Assembly (NCBI GenBank): GCA_017303455.1
Contig: JAFLBM010000008.1
Location: 1-40,587, forward strand
Origin: Chitinophagales bacterium
Lineage (GTDB): Bacteria; Bacteroidota; Bacteroidia; Chitinophagales; Chitinophagaceae
DNA length: 40,587 nt
Direction: 5' to 3'
Under the pieces are notes generated by a model, which made no database searches, was not told the DNA's origin, and was given only the letters and a program-made list of their open reading frames with translations. Below are positions 1-7,455 of the stretch, one piece after another (position 1 is the stretch's first letter; each line of letters begins with the position of its first letter). A program made the position numbers and the translations under genes.

Positions 1-57
1 AATATTGACGGGCAGCAACTGGAGTTTAATGAAAGGAATGTGATGCTGGATTTGTAA
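1..57 (+). CDS. 3' end of an unidentified gene (partial)
   Basis: Reading from base 1 gives an open frame of 18 codons ending in TAA (peptide NIDGQQLEFNERNVMLDL). The codon use looks ordinary, so this is probably the C-terminus of a protein that starts outside the window. It is too short to assign a family. Confidence 0.4.
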   Translation, partial: NIDGQQLEFNERNVMLDL

Positions 58-81
58 TTAACCGTTTTAATTTTATGGCTG

Positions 82-555
82 ATGAATATTTCAACTCAAA
101 CATATCGGGTTACACAAGAGCTAGATAATTATCTCAAAAATCATAACTATTATGCTATTGAACAGCCTGATGATTCTATTAACAGGGAAATATCCTTTGT
201 GTGGAAAGAGAAAACCGAAGCTGCATTACGAAACGATCTAAAATCAAAATTCTCAACCCTAGAGATTAATTTTATTTCATCGATATTTCATTTAATATCT
301 GACGAACAAGGTGCTTGCTTATTTCTTCACCATGTAATTATTAAAGATAGCGTTACACAGGAATCAATTAAAGTCTTTATTAAAATTCTTATCAGTCAAA
401 ACATAACAAAAATCTATCTTGACAGTAAATATGCAATCAATGAAATGTTTAAAGGAGAAAGTAAATTACTGAAATTGATTTTTGAAAAGCTTAAGGCCGC
501 CGATAAGGATTTTGGCTATTTTAGCCCATTATTATTAGAAACATTAATTAAATAA
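82..555 (+). CDS. Hypothetical protein, AT-rich orphan ORF
   Basis: A 157-residue protein of no family I recognise. It has no signal peptide, no membrane segment and no clear motif. It is rich in Ile, Leu, Lys and Asn and looks soluble, mixed helix and strand. The start at 82 is the first ATG in frame; an ATG at 75 is in another frame. The DNA is visibly more AT-rich than the housekeeping genes to its right, which suggests a different origin. A short sequence resembling a tRNA 3' end lies just downstream (583-602), so this may be cargo at the edge of an integrated element. That reading is inference. It is convergent with the YigZ gene. Confidence 0.6.
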   Translation: MNISTQTYRVTQELDNYLKNHNYYAIEQPDDSINREISFVWKEKTEAALRNDLKSKFSTLEINFISSIFHLISDEQGACLFLHHVIIKDSVTQESIKVFIKILISQNITKIYLDSKYAINEMFKGESKLLKLIFEKLKAADKDFGYFSPLLLETLIK

Positions 556-582
556 TAGCTCTCACTAGGCGAATCTTCCTAT

Positions 583-613
583 TTCGAATCCCTATTCTGT
601 CGCTTCCAGCGAC
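583..613 (+). other. tRNA-3'-end-like sequence, possible attachment-site remnant
   Basis: The stretch opens with TTCGAATCCC, typical of a tRNA T-loop and the 3' half of the T-stem, and continues into about eight bases that could be an acceptor 3' strand and discriminator (ATTCTGTCG). No 5' T-stem, anticodon arm or D-arm precedes it, so it is not a complete tRNA. Partial copies of this kind are left where integrases use the 3' end of a tRNA gene. A small hairpin (GTCGC, five-base loop, GCGAC) overlaps at 599-613 and could be a weak terminator instead. Confidence 0.25.
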
Positions 614-627
614 AACCGAATTTACAA

Positions 628-1245
628 TCATAGCTTCTCTACTTCCACTCCCCGCAGATCCCGCAGCTTATACAACAATTCTTCCTGCCGGTTCTTCGGC
701 ACACCCATCTCTACAGAACAAAACAATTGTGTTTCCTGTTTCAGTACCGTACACTCAAACTGCTTCACCAGTTTCATCACATCATTCATTTGGGTATAAT
801 CAAACTGCACCCGGTATGAAATAAGAATGGGTTTGGGCACCACCGCTGTTACCTGCAGTACCATCGAAGAAACCATTTTATAGGCATTGATCAGTCCCGG
901 CACGCCCAGTAACGTGCCGCCGAAATAACGGACCACCACGATGAGAATATTCGTAGCCTGTTTGCTGTCGATCTGCCCGAGTATGGGCCTGCCGGCGGTA
1001 CCGGAAGGTTCGCCATCATCACTCACCCGGAACGTATCCCCATCCAATCCCAGCCGGTAGGCAAAACAATGATGCACCGCTTTTGGATGCTCTTTTTTTA
1101 AAGCAGCCAGTTTCTCTTTGAAATCATTCACCTCAGCAATCGGATAGGCATAGGCAATGAACTTACTGCCCCGGTCTTTGAACTCAGCAGTGCCCGGCAC
1201 TTCGATCGTATTATAATATTCACTCTCTTTGATGGCTTCAGGCAC
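628..1245 (-). CDS. yigZ: YigZ / IMPACT family protein
   Basis: A protein of about 205 residues of the YigZ/IMPACT (UPF0029) family, cytoplasmic, linked in eukaryotes to regulation of translation through GCN2; the bacterial role is unsettled. Family signatures seen are AEFKDRGSKFIAYAYP near the N-terminus, HHCFAYRL, DDGEPSGTAGRPIL, and VVVRYFGGTLLGVPGLINAY. The C-terminal half fits the small ferredoxin-like domain of the family. I place the start at a GTG at 1245, giving normal family length and a short overlap (GTGCCTGA) with the stop of the upstream gene. A GTG at 1284 would add 13 atypical residues and a long overlap. It is the last gene of the ribD operon on this strand. Confidence 0.9.
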   Translation of the reverse strand: MPEAIKESEYYNTIEVPGTAEFKDRGSKFIAYAYPIAEVNDFKEKLAALKKEHPKAVHHCFAYRLGLDGDTFRVSDDGEPSGTAGRPILGQIDSKQATNILIVVVRYFGGTLLGVPGLINAYKMVSSMVLQVTAVVPKPILISYRVQFDYTQMNDVMKLVKQFECTVLKQETQLFCSVEMGVPKNRQEELLYKLRDLRGVEVEKL

Positions 1246-1465
1246 TTTTTGATTTTTTAAAGTATAAATAATACAGCTGCACACAGGCGATCACCACGTT
1301 GGGAATGATCACCGGCAGGTTCACGTTCAGCAGGAAGCCGTACACGACAAAGACTGCTGCGCCAAAAAAATTAATGGTTCGGATAACCCTTATATCGGAG
1401 CTGACCACAAAGCTGATCACCACCAGTGCGGCCGCTAAATATCCAACCCAATCAATCCAGTTCAT
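1238..1465 (-). CDS. Small inner-membrane protein, YgjV / CBU_0592-like
   Basis: A 75-residue protein made almost entirely of three hydrophobic segments (about residues 7-23, 29-46 and 50-68) and a short basic tail (FKKSKSA). The pattern of WVGYLAAALVVISF, a polar turn, then INFFGAAVFVVYGF resembles the short YgjV/CBU_0592-like membrane proteins of unknown function. Its ATG overlaps the stop of ribD by four bases (ATGA), and its own stop overlaps the start of the YigZ gene, so the three are translationally coupled. Family placement is by appearance only. Confidence 0.75.
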   Translation of the reverse strand: MNWIDWVGYLAAALVVISFVVSSDIRVIRTINFFGAAVFVVYGFLLNVNLPVIIPNVVIACVQLYYLYFKKSKSA

Positions 1466-2559
1466 ACTTCATTTTTTTGATGATAAAAGATACGCAGGGT
1501 ATCTGTTGCAATCGTTGTTTCTTGTTTCAGTATGGCATCAGTTAGTTGAGGGCCACGCAGCCCTTTTCCAATACGAAGCTGATCGTTGCGAATGATTCTG
1601 GCTTCATCCCAGCAACCACCATCAATCAATGATTGCAGTAACTGAGCACCGCCTTCCACCAGCACACTCTGAATTTTCAATTCATACAATGCTTTCAGTA
1701 ATTGAGGCAGCAGGCTTTCCTCTTTCTTTAAATGATAATACAACAGGTTGTCTTCCTCCTGTTGTTTCAGGGTATTAAAGACAACAGTCCTTACTTCCTT
1801 ATTAAAAACTTTTAATGAAGCGGGTAAACGCAGGTTCCTATCCAGCACCAGCCGCACCGGCGATTGCCCTGTCCATGACCGGACCGTGAGTGAAGGGTCA
1901 TCCAGCAAAGCCGTATTGGTTCCAATCATTATCCCGGCTTCCTCACTTCTCCATTTATGCACTAACCGGTTTGTGTATTCATTGCTTATTAATAATCTTT
2001 TGCTGTAAGAATCCTGGATCCCCCCTGCGGGGGGCGGGGGGGCTATAAACCCATCGGCAGTTGTGGCCCATTTCAAAATAATATAAGGCCGCTGCTGCTC
2101 ATGAAATGTAAAGAATCGTTTATTGAGTTCAACAGCTTCCTTTTCCAGTATTCCCAGTTCCACTTCAACACCGGCTGCTTTCAGTTTCTCAATACCTTTT
2201 CCATTCACCTGTTCAAAAGGATCACGGCAGGCAATCACCACGTTGGGTATTTTATGTTGGATAATCAGGTCAACACAGGGCGGCGTCTTTCCAAAATGGG
2301 CACAGGGCTCTAAGGAAACATATAAAGTGGATTGGCTGATCTTATGTGCCAGGCCGCTATGAGCGGCCAGACGCTTCTCCGCATCTTCAATCGCATTCAC
2401 TTCCGCATGTGCTTCCCCGTATTTCCGGTGCCAGCCTTCCCCAATGATCTTTCCTTCATGTACCAGCACAGCTCCCACCATCGGGTTCGGTGCCACATGA
2501 CCCGCACCCAGTTGGGCCAGTTCAAGGCATCGTTGCATATAATAGGAATGAGAGTGCAT
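1462..2559 (-). CDS. ribD: Bifunctional riboflavin biosynthesis deaminase/reductase RibD
   Basis: A 365-residue RibD. The N-terminal deaminase removes the pyrimidine amino group and the C-terminal reductase reduces the ribosyl side chain, two successive steps of riboflavin synthesis in the cytosol. Zinc motifs are plain: HAEVNAI, and PCAHFGKTPPC following LYVSLE. The reductase part shows KWATTADGFIA, SNEYTNRLVHKWRSE, GTNTALLDDPSLTVR and VEGGAQLLQSLI. Between DGFIA and the SNEY motif lies an unusual run, PPPPAGGIQD, encoded by a GC-rich palindrome (2020-2034) that looks like a small insertion. It is first in an operon with the YgjV-like and YigZ genes and divergent from prmC. Confidence 0.95.
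   Translation of the reverse strand: MHSHSYYMQRCLELAQLGAGHVAPNPMVGAVLVHEGKIIGEGWHRKYGEAHAEVNAIEDAEKRLAAHSGLAHKISQSTLYVSLEPCAHFGKTPPCVDLIIQHKIPNVVIACRDPFEQVNGKGIEKLKAAGVEVELGILEKEAVELNKRFFTFHEQQRPYIILKWATTADGFIAPPPPAGGIQDSYSKRLLISNEYTNRLVHKWRSEEAGIMIGTNTALLDDPSLTVRSWTGQSPVRLVLDRNLRLPASLKVFNKEVRTVVFNTLKQQEEDNLLYYHLKKEESLLPQLLKALYELKIQSVLVEGGAQLLQSLIDGGCWDEARIIRNDQLRIGKGLRGPQLTDAILKQETTIATDTLRIFYHQKNEV
2018..2043. repeat. GC-rich palindromic micro-insertion inside ribD
   Basis: A C6-TGC-G6 hairpin (2020-2034) followed by C and G7, strikingly GC-rich in otherwise balanced sequence. It stays in frame and encodes the PPPPAGG run of RibD between two conserved reductase motifs. It looks like a short mobile or slippage-derived palindrome rather than native coding sequence. 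Confidence 0.5.
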
Positions 2560-2663
2560 GGCTGTGATACAATATTATTTATAGAAACAGTGATCAAAGA
2601 TAAATGATTGGCCACGGACTATGACCGGCTGACTATTCTTCTTCTCTTCGTAAGTTTGCCGGT

Positions 2664-3515
2664 ATGACCACGCAGGAAGCCACTTATTTTTTATTGAACA
2701 AGCTCCGTACGATCTGCAGCGACGGTGAGGCCAGTGAAATAACAGACTGGGTGATGGAACACCTGACCGGTTCCAAAAAAGCGGAACGGATGATCTATAA
2801 ACATGCAGCCATCACCAGCCAGGAAGAAACAACGCTGCGGCAATATGCTGATCGTTTATTAAATCATGAACCGGTTCAATATATCCTGCAGGAATCCTGG
2901 TTCTGCGGTTTAAAATTTTATGTGGATGAACATGTGCTGATCCCAAGACCGGAAACAGAAGAACTGGTGGAATGGATCATTGCTAATTGTAAATTCCCGG
3001 TTGATACATTAAGCATACTGGATATAGGCAGCGGCAGCGGTTGTATTCCCGTTTCCCTGAAAAGAAGACTACGAAAAGCAGAAGTATGGAGTTGCGATAT
3101 CAGTGAAGATGCTTTGGCTGTTGCCAAAAAGAATGCTGAGAAACTGGGTGCAGCTGTAAATTTCTTACAACTTGATTTTTTAGACCGCAGCAACTGGACA
3201 CAACTCCCTGCTGTTAATATCATCGTCAGTAACCCGCCCTATGTGCCGGAAAAAGATAAGGCTACCATGCAGCCGAATGTTTTACAATACGAACCGCATA
3301 CGGCTTTGTTCGTTCCTGATAACGATGCGCTGTTGTTCTATAAAGCCATCGCTGCTTTTGGAAAAGAAAAACTAAAGCCGGGCGGTGCTGTTTATATGGA
3401 AATACATGAAAGCCTGGGTGAAGCAACAAGCCTCTTATTTAGAGAACAGGGCTATCAAACCGAACTAAAAAAAGATATGCAGGGAAAAGACAGGATGCTG
3501 AAAGCAGTTATTTAA
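2664..3515 (+). CDS. prmC: Release factor glutamine methyltransferase PrmC (HemK)
   Basis: A 283-residue SAM-dependent methyltransferase that methylates the glutamine of the GGQ motif in release factors RF1 and RF2, helping translation termination. The N-terminal helical domain (about residues 1-75) includes EPVQYIL followed by FYVDEHVLIPRPETEELVEW. The SAM-binding loop DIGSGSG is at residues 120-126 and the catalytic NPPY at 190-193, followed by VPEKDKATMQPNVLQYEPH. Length is normal for the family. It is divergent from ribD across about 100 bases and convergent with the lipoprotein gene, whose stop lies two bases beyond its own. Confidence 0.95.
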   Translation: MTTQEATYFLLNKLRTICSDGEASEITDWVMEHLTGSKKAERMIYKHAAITSQEETTLRQYADRLLNHEPVQYILQESWFCGLKFYVDEHVLIPRPETEELVEWIIANCKFPVDTLSILDIGSGSGCIPVSLKRRLRKAEVWSCDISEDALAVAKKNAEKLGAAVNFLQLDFLDRSNWTQLPAVNIIVSNPPYVPEKDKATMQPNVLQYEPHTALFVPDNDALLFYKAIAAFGKEKLKPGGAVYMEIHESLGEATSLLFREQGYQTELKKDMQGKDRMLKAVI

Positions 3516-3517
3516 AA

Positions 3518-3910
3518 TTATCTTCTCCGTATATACTTTTTTGTAGAATATAATTCTCCATTCACAAAAATATTGTAGGAAAACCTGTTATTATCAACGG
3601 AAGTAAGTTTCACCTCATAAGTCATTCCCCTGGAAGAAGAAAACGTTAGAATATTGGCTGAATGATTATAAAAATAAGTTCCATAATCTTCTGGAATATC
3701 ACTTGAAGATGAATAACGACCATCACCGGTAAAGTTTAGAAAAAAAGCTAGTCGCAAATTATTGCTAACCTGGAACCACCTGAATTCTCCCGATTGATCT
3801 CTACGATAAATACTTTCCAGTTGCCATGACCCGATGATGGAGAATTCCTTTTCCTTTTTGCAGGAAACAAGTAAAAAAGATAAAAGCAGGATCAATAAAA
3901 CCTTTTTCAA
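3518..3910 (-). CDS. Small lipoprotein with lipocalin-like GxW fold
   Basis: A 130-residue exported lipoprotein. Residues 1-17 form a signal peptide ending in the lipobox LLVSC, so Cys17 is probably lipidated. The mature part starts with a Lys-rich tether, then IIGSWQLESIYRR, the GxW start typical of small lipocalin-like beta-barrels of Bacteroidota. Further strands include LRLAFFLNFTGDGRYSSSS, YGTYFY and NILTFSS. Ligand and function are unknown. It ends two bases from the prmC stop, so the two are tail to tail. Confidence 0.7.
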   Translation of the reverse strand: MKKVLLILLLSFLLVSCKKEKEFSIIGSWQLESIYRRDQSGEFRWFQVSNNLRLAFFLNFTGDGRYSSSSDIPEDYGTYFYNHSANILTFSSSRGMTYEVKLTSVDNNRFSYNIFVNGELYSTKKYIRRR

Positions 3911-3967
3911 GAGGTTGGATTTATCCTGCTAAACTAAAAAATTGAACCGGGCTTATCAATCGTAGTT

Positions 3968-4372
3968 TTACTTGACAGTCGCCACCACTTTCGCCCCTGA
4001 TTTTTTGGATAACCGCATGATGCGGAACACTTCACCATAATAAGAGGCGGTATCCGCATTGATCACAACAGTAGGTGTATCCAGCGGCGACTTCCTGTAT
4101 TTTTCTATTTCCCGGAGTAAGAGAGTGTCAATTTGAAAATGATCGACTTTAGTCGAACCGATAAAATAGTTCTGGTCTTTATCAATAGAGACCATGATAT
4201 TTTGCTTGGCTTTTGTATCCTTGGTTCCCCTGGGCAGGCCTACTTTCACCACATTGGGATTGGCCAGTGTGGCCACGATCAAAAAGAACATCAGCAGGAT
4301 AAACAGGATATCGTTGAGTGAGTCGGTGAACACCTCCCCCGCTTCGCCTTTATGTTTTTTTCTGAATTTCAT
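3968..4372 (-). CDS. exbD: ExbD/TolR family biopolymer transport protein
   Basis: A 134-residue ExbD/TolR homologue, the small partner of the ExbB/ExbD motor that uses the proton gradient to energise outer-membrane transport through TonB. It has a short basic cytoplasmic tail, then one membrane segment (about residues 21-39) starting with SLNDILFILLMFFLIVA; the Asp of LNDI matches the proton-carrying aspartate of the family. The periplasmic part ends in VVINADTASYYGEVFRIM. It lies nine bases downstream of the exbB-like gene. No tonB is visible nearby. Confidence 0.9.
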   Translation of the reverse strand: MKFRKKHKGEAGEVFTDSLNDILFILLMFFLIVATLANPNVVKVGLPRGTKDTKAKQNIMVSIDKDQNYFIGSTKVDHFQIDTLLLREIEKYRKSPLDTPTVVINADTASYYGEVFRIMRLSKKSGAKVVATVK

Positions 4373-4381
4373 GCGGGTAGT

Positions 4382-5077
4382 TTAGCGGGTTGGTTCCTGT
4401 AATACGTCTAAGAAATCAGCCGATGCTGCTTCCATTTTATTAGCGGTCTTATCGATCTGGGTATTCAGGTAGCTGTAGGCCAGGTAAGCACCCAAACCTA
4501 TCACCAGCCCGGTAATGGAAGTGATCAGTTTGGTATAGATACCGCCAGCGATCGTTCCCACTTCAAATTCGTTGGAGTTATTGATATTGGAGAACAACTG
4601 CATTAAACCGATCAGCGTTCCCACGAAACCGAATATCGGTGCCGCTTTGGAAACAACGGATAAAATGCCGAGGTTTCTTTCTAATTTATACATTTCTAAC
4701 TGGCCCACATTGTCCATACTTTTCTCGATACTGTCGATGGGTTTGCCGATACGCTGTATGCCTTTATCAATGATGCGGGCCACCGGGTTATTGGTATTCT
4801 TGGCAAAACTCCTGGCAGCAGAAACATTACCACTTACAATATGATCCCGGATAATATTCATGAAATTAGTATCGATCTTACCGGCTTTATTGATAGCGAT
4901 GGTTCTTTCTGCAAAAACATAAACAGCCAGCAACAGCATAATGGCCAGCGGGATCATGATCCAGCCACCCATTTGCAGCAATTCAAAAAAACTGAGATTT
5001 CCGTCGTGATTGGTATCGCCTGCGGCGAATTTGGTTACTTTACTCAGGGAGTCAACGATCTGTAAAAGGTCAATCAT
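4382..5077 (-). CDS. exbB: ExbB/TolQ/MotA family proton channel with N-terminal EF-hand-like loop
   Basis: A 231-residue ExbB/TolQ homologue, forming with ExbD the proton-driven motor in the inner membrane. Three membrane segments are seen: after GGWIMIPLAIMLLLAVYVF near the N-terminus, around KAAPIFGFVGTLIGLMQLF, and around TSITGLVIGLGAYLAYSYL; the last two are the conserved channel helices. Start ATG at 5077 is preferred because the ATG at 5113 adds an odd 12-residue leader. The segment before the first helix holds DTNHDGNLSFFE, which fits a canonical 12-residue EF-hand calcium loop (D1, N3, D5, G6, S9, E12). That part is expected to face the periplasm. Upstream of exbD, probably one operon. 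Confidence 0.9.
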   Translation of the reverse strand: MIDLLQIVDSLSKVTKFAAGDTNHDGNLSFFELLQMGGWIMIPLAIMLLLAVYVFAERTIAINKAGKIDTNFMNIIRDHIVSGNVSAARSFAKNTNNPVARIIDKGIQRIGKPIDSIEKSMDNVGQLEMYKLERNLGILSVVSKAAPIFGFVGTLIGLMQLFSNINNSNEFEVGTIAGGIYTKLITSITGLVIGLGAYLAYSYLNTQIDKTANKMEAASADFLDVLQEPTR

Positions 5078-5181
5078 ACAATAATGCTCTTTAGGTGGGT
5101 AAATGTAGCACAAGGCTACTAAATCCGGTTTTGTTTGTTTTCAACAGCTGTCAACAATCGGGAGAAGAACGAAAAAAATAG

Positions 5182-5204
5182 TGCCACGTTGTCTGCAAGT
5201 GGCA
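5182..5204. other. Weak hairpin between the SPFH and exbB genes
   Basis: TGCCAC and GTGGCA form a six-base stem with an 11-base loop, followed on the plus strand by AGTTTTT. It could be a weak terminator-like structure, but both flanking genes run on the minus strand, so its role is unclear. Confidence 0.2.
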
Positions 5205-5236
5205 AGTTTTTAAGTTCTTTAACACGATAAGCTGAA

Positions 5237-5319
5237 AAGTCCGGAGACAGCAAGTCCGAAAGACGTTGCAAGTTTATTGAACATCTTCCGGACTTTACAG
5301 ACTTTCTGTCTTTCGGACT
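5237..5319. repeat. Interleaved inverted repeats (A-B-A'-B') in an intergenic region
   Basis: Two different inverted repeats are interlocked. AAGTCCGGA (5237-5245) pairs with TCCGGACTT (5287-5295), and AGTCCGAAAGAC (5253-5264) pairs with GTCTTTCGGACT (5308-5319). Left arms A and B resemble each other, so alternative pairings are possible, including a pseudoknot order. It lies between the end of the SPFH gene and the start of exbB. It may be an intergenic repeat element or an RNA structure terminating SPFH transcription. Confidence 0.5.
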
Positions 5320-5322
5320 ATT

Positions 5323-6270
5323 TTACTTAGTTGCGGAGGTGCCGGCCTGCTTCACCATCAATGCCTGTATCTGCTTCATAGTTCCTTCCATACCATCAGG
5401 GCTGCCATCCAGGAAGATCACATTACCTTTCCCGTATTCGGCAAAATTCTTGATCGCTTCTGTCCACATGCTGAACAGGATCACATTGGTATCCAGGTTA
5501 GCTTGTTTCATTTGCTCTGCCGCTTCAGACATACCCTGTGCCACTTCCCGGCGGAACAAAGCTACACCCTGTCCGCGGAGACGGGCTGCTTCTTTTTCTG
5601 CTTCCGCTGCGATCTTGGTGGCGTTACCATCGGCTTCCGCTGCTTTTGTTTTAGTGATCAGCAAGGCCTGGCCTTCATTCTCAGCCGCTGCTTTCAGGTT
5701 ATTACTGGCCACCACTTTGCTCATTGAATCAAGGATCAGTTTATCAAATGTGATATCATTGATCTGCAGATCCTGCAGGTGATAACCCCATGTTTCCAAT
5801 GTATGATCGATCTCTGATTTTACATACTCCACGATCTCTTTGCGGAGGGCTAATATCTCGGCCTGTTTTTTAGTCGCTACAAAAGAACGGATATTACCTT
5901 CGATGGTCCTGATCAGTGCCTGCATCAGGTCTTTATCAGCAAAGAACTTGAAGGCAACTTTCTTGATCGTTTCTTCCTCCGCATTCTGAACAGAATACAG
6001 TAACATGCTTTTGAAATATACATTGGCCTGGTCCGCTGTTACCGCCTGGAACTCCAGTTCAACTGACCTGTTTTGGATAGAGATTTTTCTGAATACCTGC
6101 TCCAGAATAGGGATCTTAATCCTTAAACCCGGGCGGGCTACTCTGCGGTATTTGCCAAACAAAGTAATAACGCCAATATATCCCTGGTTGATCGTGTACA
6201 GTGAGCTAAAGAAAATGACGACCAGCACCAGTACCCACCAGTAATTGGAAAGAAAATTTGCGAAATCCAT
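5323..6270 (-). CDS. SPFH / band 7 (stomatin-prohibitin) membrane protein
   Basis: A 315-residue SPFH-domain protein. An N-terminal membrane anchor (about residues 9-28, WWVLVLVVIFFSSLYTI) is followed by the band-7 domain, starting GYIGVITLFGKYRRVARPGLRIKIPI and including SVELEFQAVTADQANVYFK. A long Ala/Glu/Lys-rich coiled coil (about 190-245: AAAENEGQALL, AEADGNATKIAAEAEKEAARLRGQG) mediates oligomer assembly in this family. Such proteins scaffold membrane microdomains and often regulate membrane proteases. Start at 6270 is chosen over 6309 because the longer form adds 13 odd residues and touches the end of the upstream gene. Confidence 0.9.
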   Translation of the reverse strand: MDFANFLSNYWWVLVLVVIFFSSLYTINQGYIGVITLFGKYRRVARPGLRIKIPILEQVFRKISIQNRSVELEFQAVTADQANVYFKSMLLYSVQNAEEETIKKVAFKFFADKDLMQALIRTIEGNIRSFVATKKQAEILALRKEIVEYVKSEIDHTLETWGYHLQDLQINDITFDKLILDSMSKVVASNNLKAAAENEGQALLITKTKAAEADGNATKIAAEAEKEAARLRGQGVALFRREVAQGMSEAAEQMKQANLDTNVILFSMWTEAIKNFAEYGKGNVIFLDGSPDGMEGTMKQIQALMVKQAGTSATK

Positions 6271-6308
6271 AGTTTTAAAATTTATGCTGCAAGGTACGAT
6301 ATGTTGCA

Positions 6309-7442
6309 CTATTCCCGCATGAAGAGCAAAACCTCTACCCGCCGGTTTTGCTGCCGGCCTTCTGCTGTTTTATTATCGGCTACGGGCCGTAGAAAAGAGT
6401 AGCCCTTGGCGATGATATTATAGTACCCTGTTTTCTTCATGATATACAGTTTTGCTGCAAAAGCCCTGTCAATGGATAACTGTTCATTCATTTCAAAACT
6501 GCCCACATTATCAGTATGCCCCTCAATAATGATCGAATCCGGCTGGCTGCGTTGTATTTTCATACAAAAGCTATCCAGTATTTTATGACTTCTTGGTGTC
6601 AAAGTGGCTTTTGAAAAATCAAACAGGATATCTGGTAATACCAGGGTATCCACTTTGACATAACTGGTATTGATGGTAACGGGCGGGGGTGGCGGCGGGT
6701 TGGCTTTGAACTGCTTGATCTTTATTTCCAGGTAACGATGCCGTTCATTTTCAGCATAAATATCTTCTTTTACTCTTTCCCAGTCGTGGCAGATCGTTTC
6801 ATTCGGGTTTACCGGAACTAAACTAATATCATCCAGGAAAATAAAGAACCGGTTCTCCAGCGGATGAATGCGTTCATCCGTAAAATCTTCTTTGGCAAAG
6901 TAGGCAAAAACAATAAACCGCTCTTCTCCTGTAGCTTTAAATACAAGATCCACCTTTTGCCAACTGCTGTCCAACTGTTTACGGGGTTGTAAAAAGGACC
7001 GTAAATAATAAGTAGGTGTTAATGATTTTACTGGTGTTTTATCAAACAAAGGGTCCCGGTAAGTAAATAAAATACCGGTGCTGTCAAATACATCGTGCGG
7101 CGACTTAATAAAAAAGCTGAGCTGGTATTTATTTCCTTTTCTAAGGCCGCATAACAACCGGCTGCGGATAAAAGTGCGGTTATACTCTTTTATAAAATGC
7201 CCTGCTTCAATCACCATACAGTTTTTGCCGCTGTGTGCCCGCCGGGGATCTTTAAAATAATTGGAAAACCCGTTGGAGGAACTGATCCAGGCTTCCGGTG
7301 CACATTCCACTTTGTATTCGGTACAGGTATTGACATCCTCAAAACCTCCATTTGCCAAAAGACTTTGGGAAAAAGAAAGTACGGGTGAAAGAAGGAATAA
7401 TATCAGTAGTAATAAGGGCATGCACCAGTAATGAAGAAACAA
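6309..7442 (-). CDS. OmpA-family cell-surface protein
   Basis: A 377-residue envelope protein. A signal peptide (ending near SPVLSFSQ) leads into an N-terminal beta-sandwich-like domain beginning LLANGGFEDVNTC, a type often seen in carbohydrate-binding or adhesion proteins of Bacteroidota. A proline-rich linker (NPPPPPPV, near residue 250) precedes an OmpA C-terminal domain with VLPDILFDFSKATLTPRS, IIIEGHTDNVGSFEMNEQLSIDRA and AEGRQQNRRVEVLL, the peptidoglycan-binding signature. A second in-frame ATG at 7421 gives a more compact signal peptide and may be the true start. It lies 13 bases after pepT on the same strand. Confidence 0.88.
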   Translation of the reverse strand: MFLHYWCMPLLLLILFLLSPVLSFSQSLLANGGFEDVNTCTEYKVECAPEAWISSSNGFSNYFKDPRRAHSGKNCMVIEAGHFIKEYNRTFIRSRLLCGLRKGNKYQLSFFIKSPHDVFDSTGILFTYRDPLFDKTPVKSLTPTYYLRSFLQPRKQLDSSWQKVDLVFKATGEERFIVFAYFAKEDFTDERIHPLENRFFIFLDDISLVPVNPNETICHDWERVKEDIYAENERHRYLEIKIKQFKANPPPPPPVTINTSYVKVDTLVLPDILFDFSKATLTPRSHKILDSFCMKIQRSQPDSIIIEGHTDNVGSFEMNEQLSIDRAFAAKLYIMKKTGYYNIIAKGYSFLRPVADNKTAEGRQQNRRVEVLLFMRE

Positions 7443-7455
7443 AGTAACTGCTTTA

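Noticed and set aside
583..613. Complete tRNA gene
   Set aside because: No 5' T-stem strand, anticodon arm or acceptor 5' strand can be found upstream.
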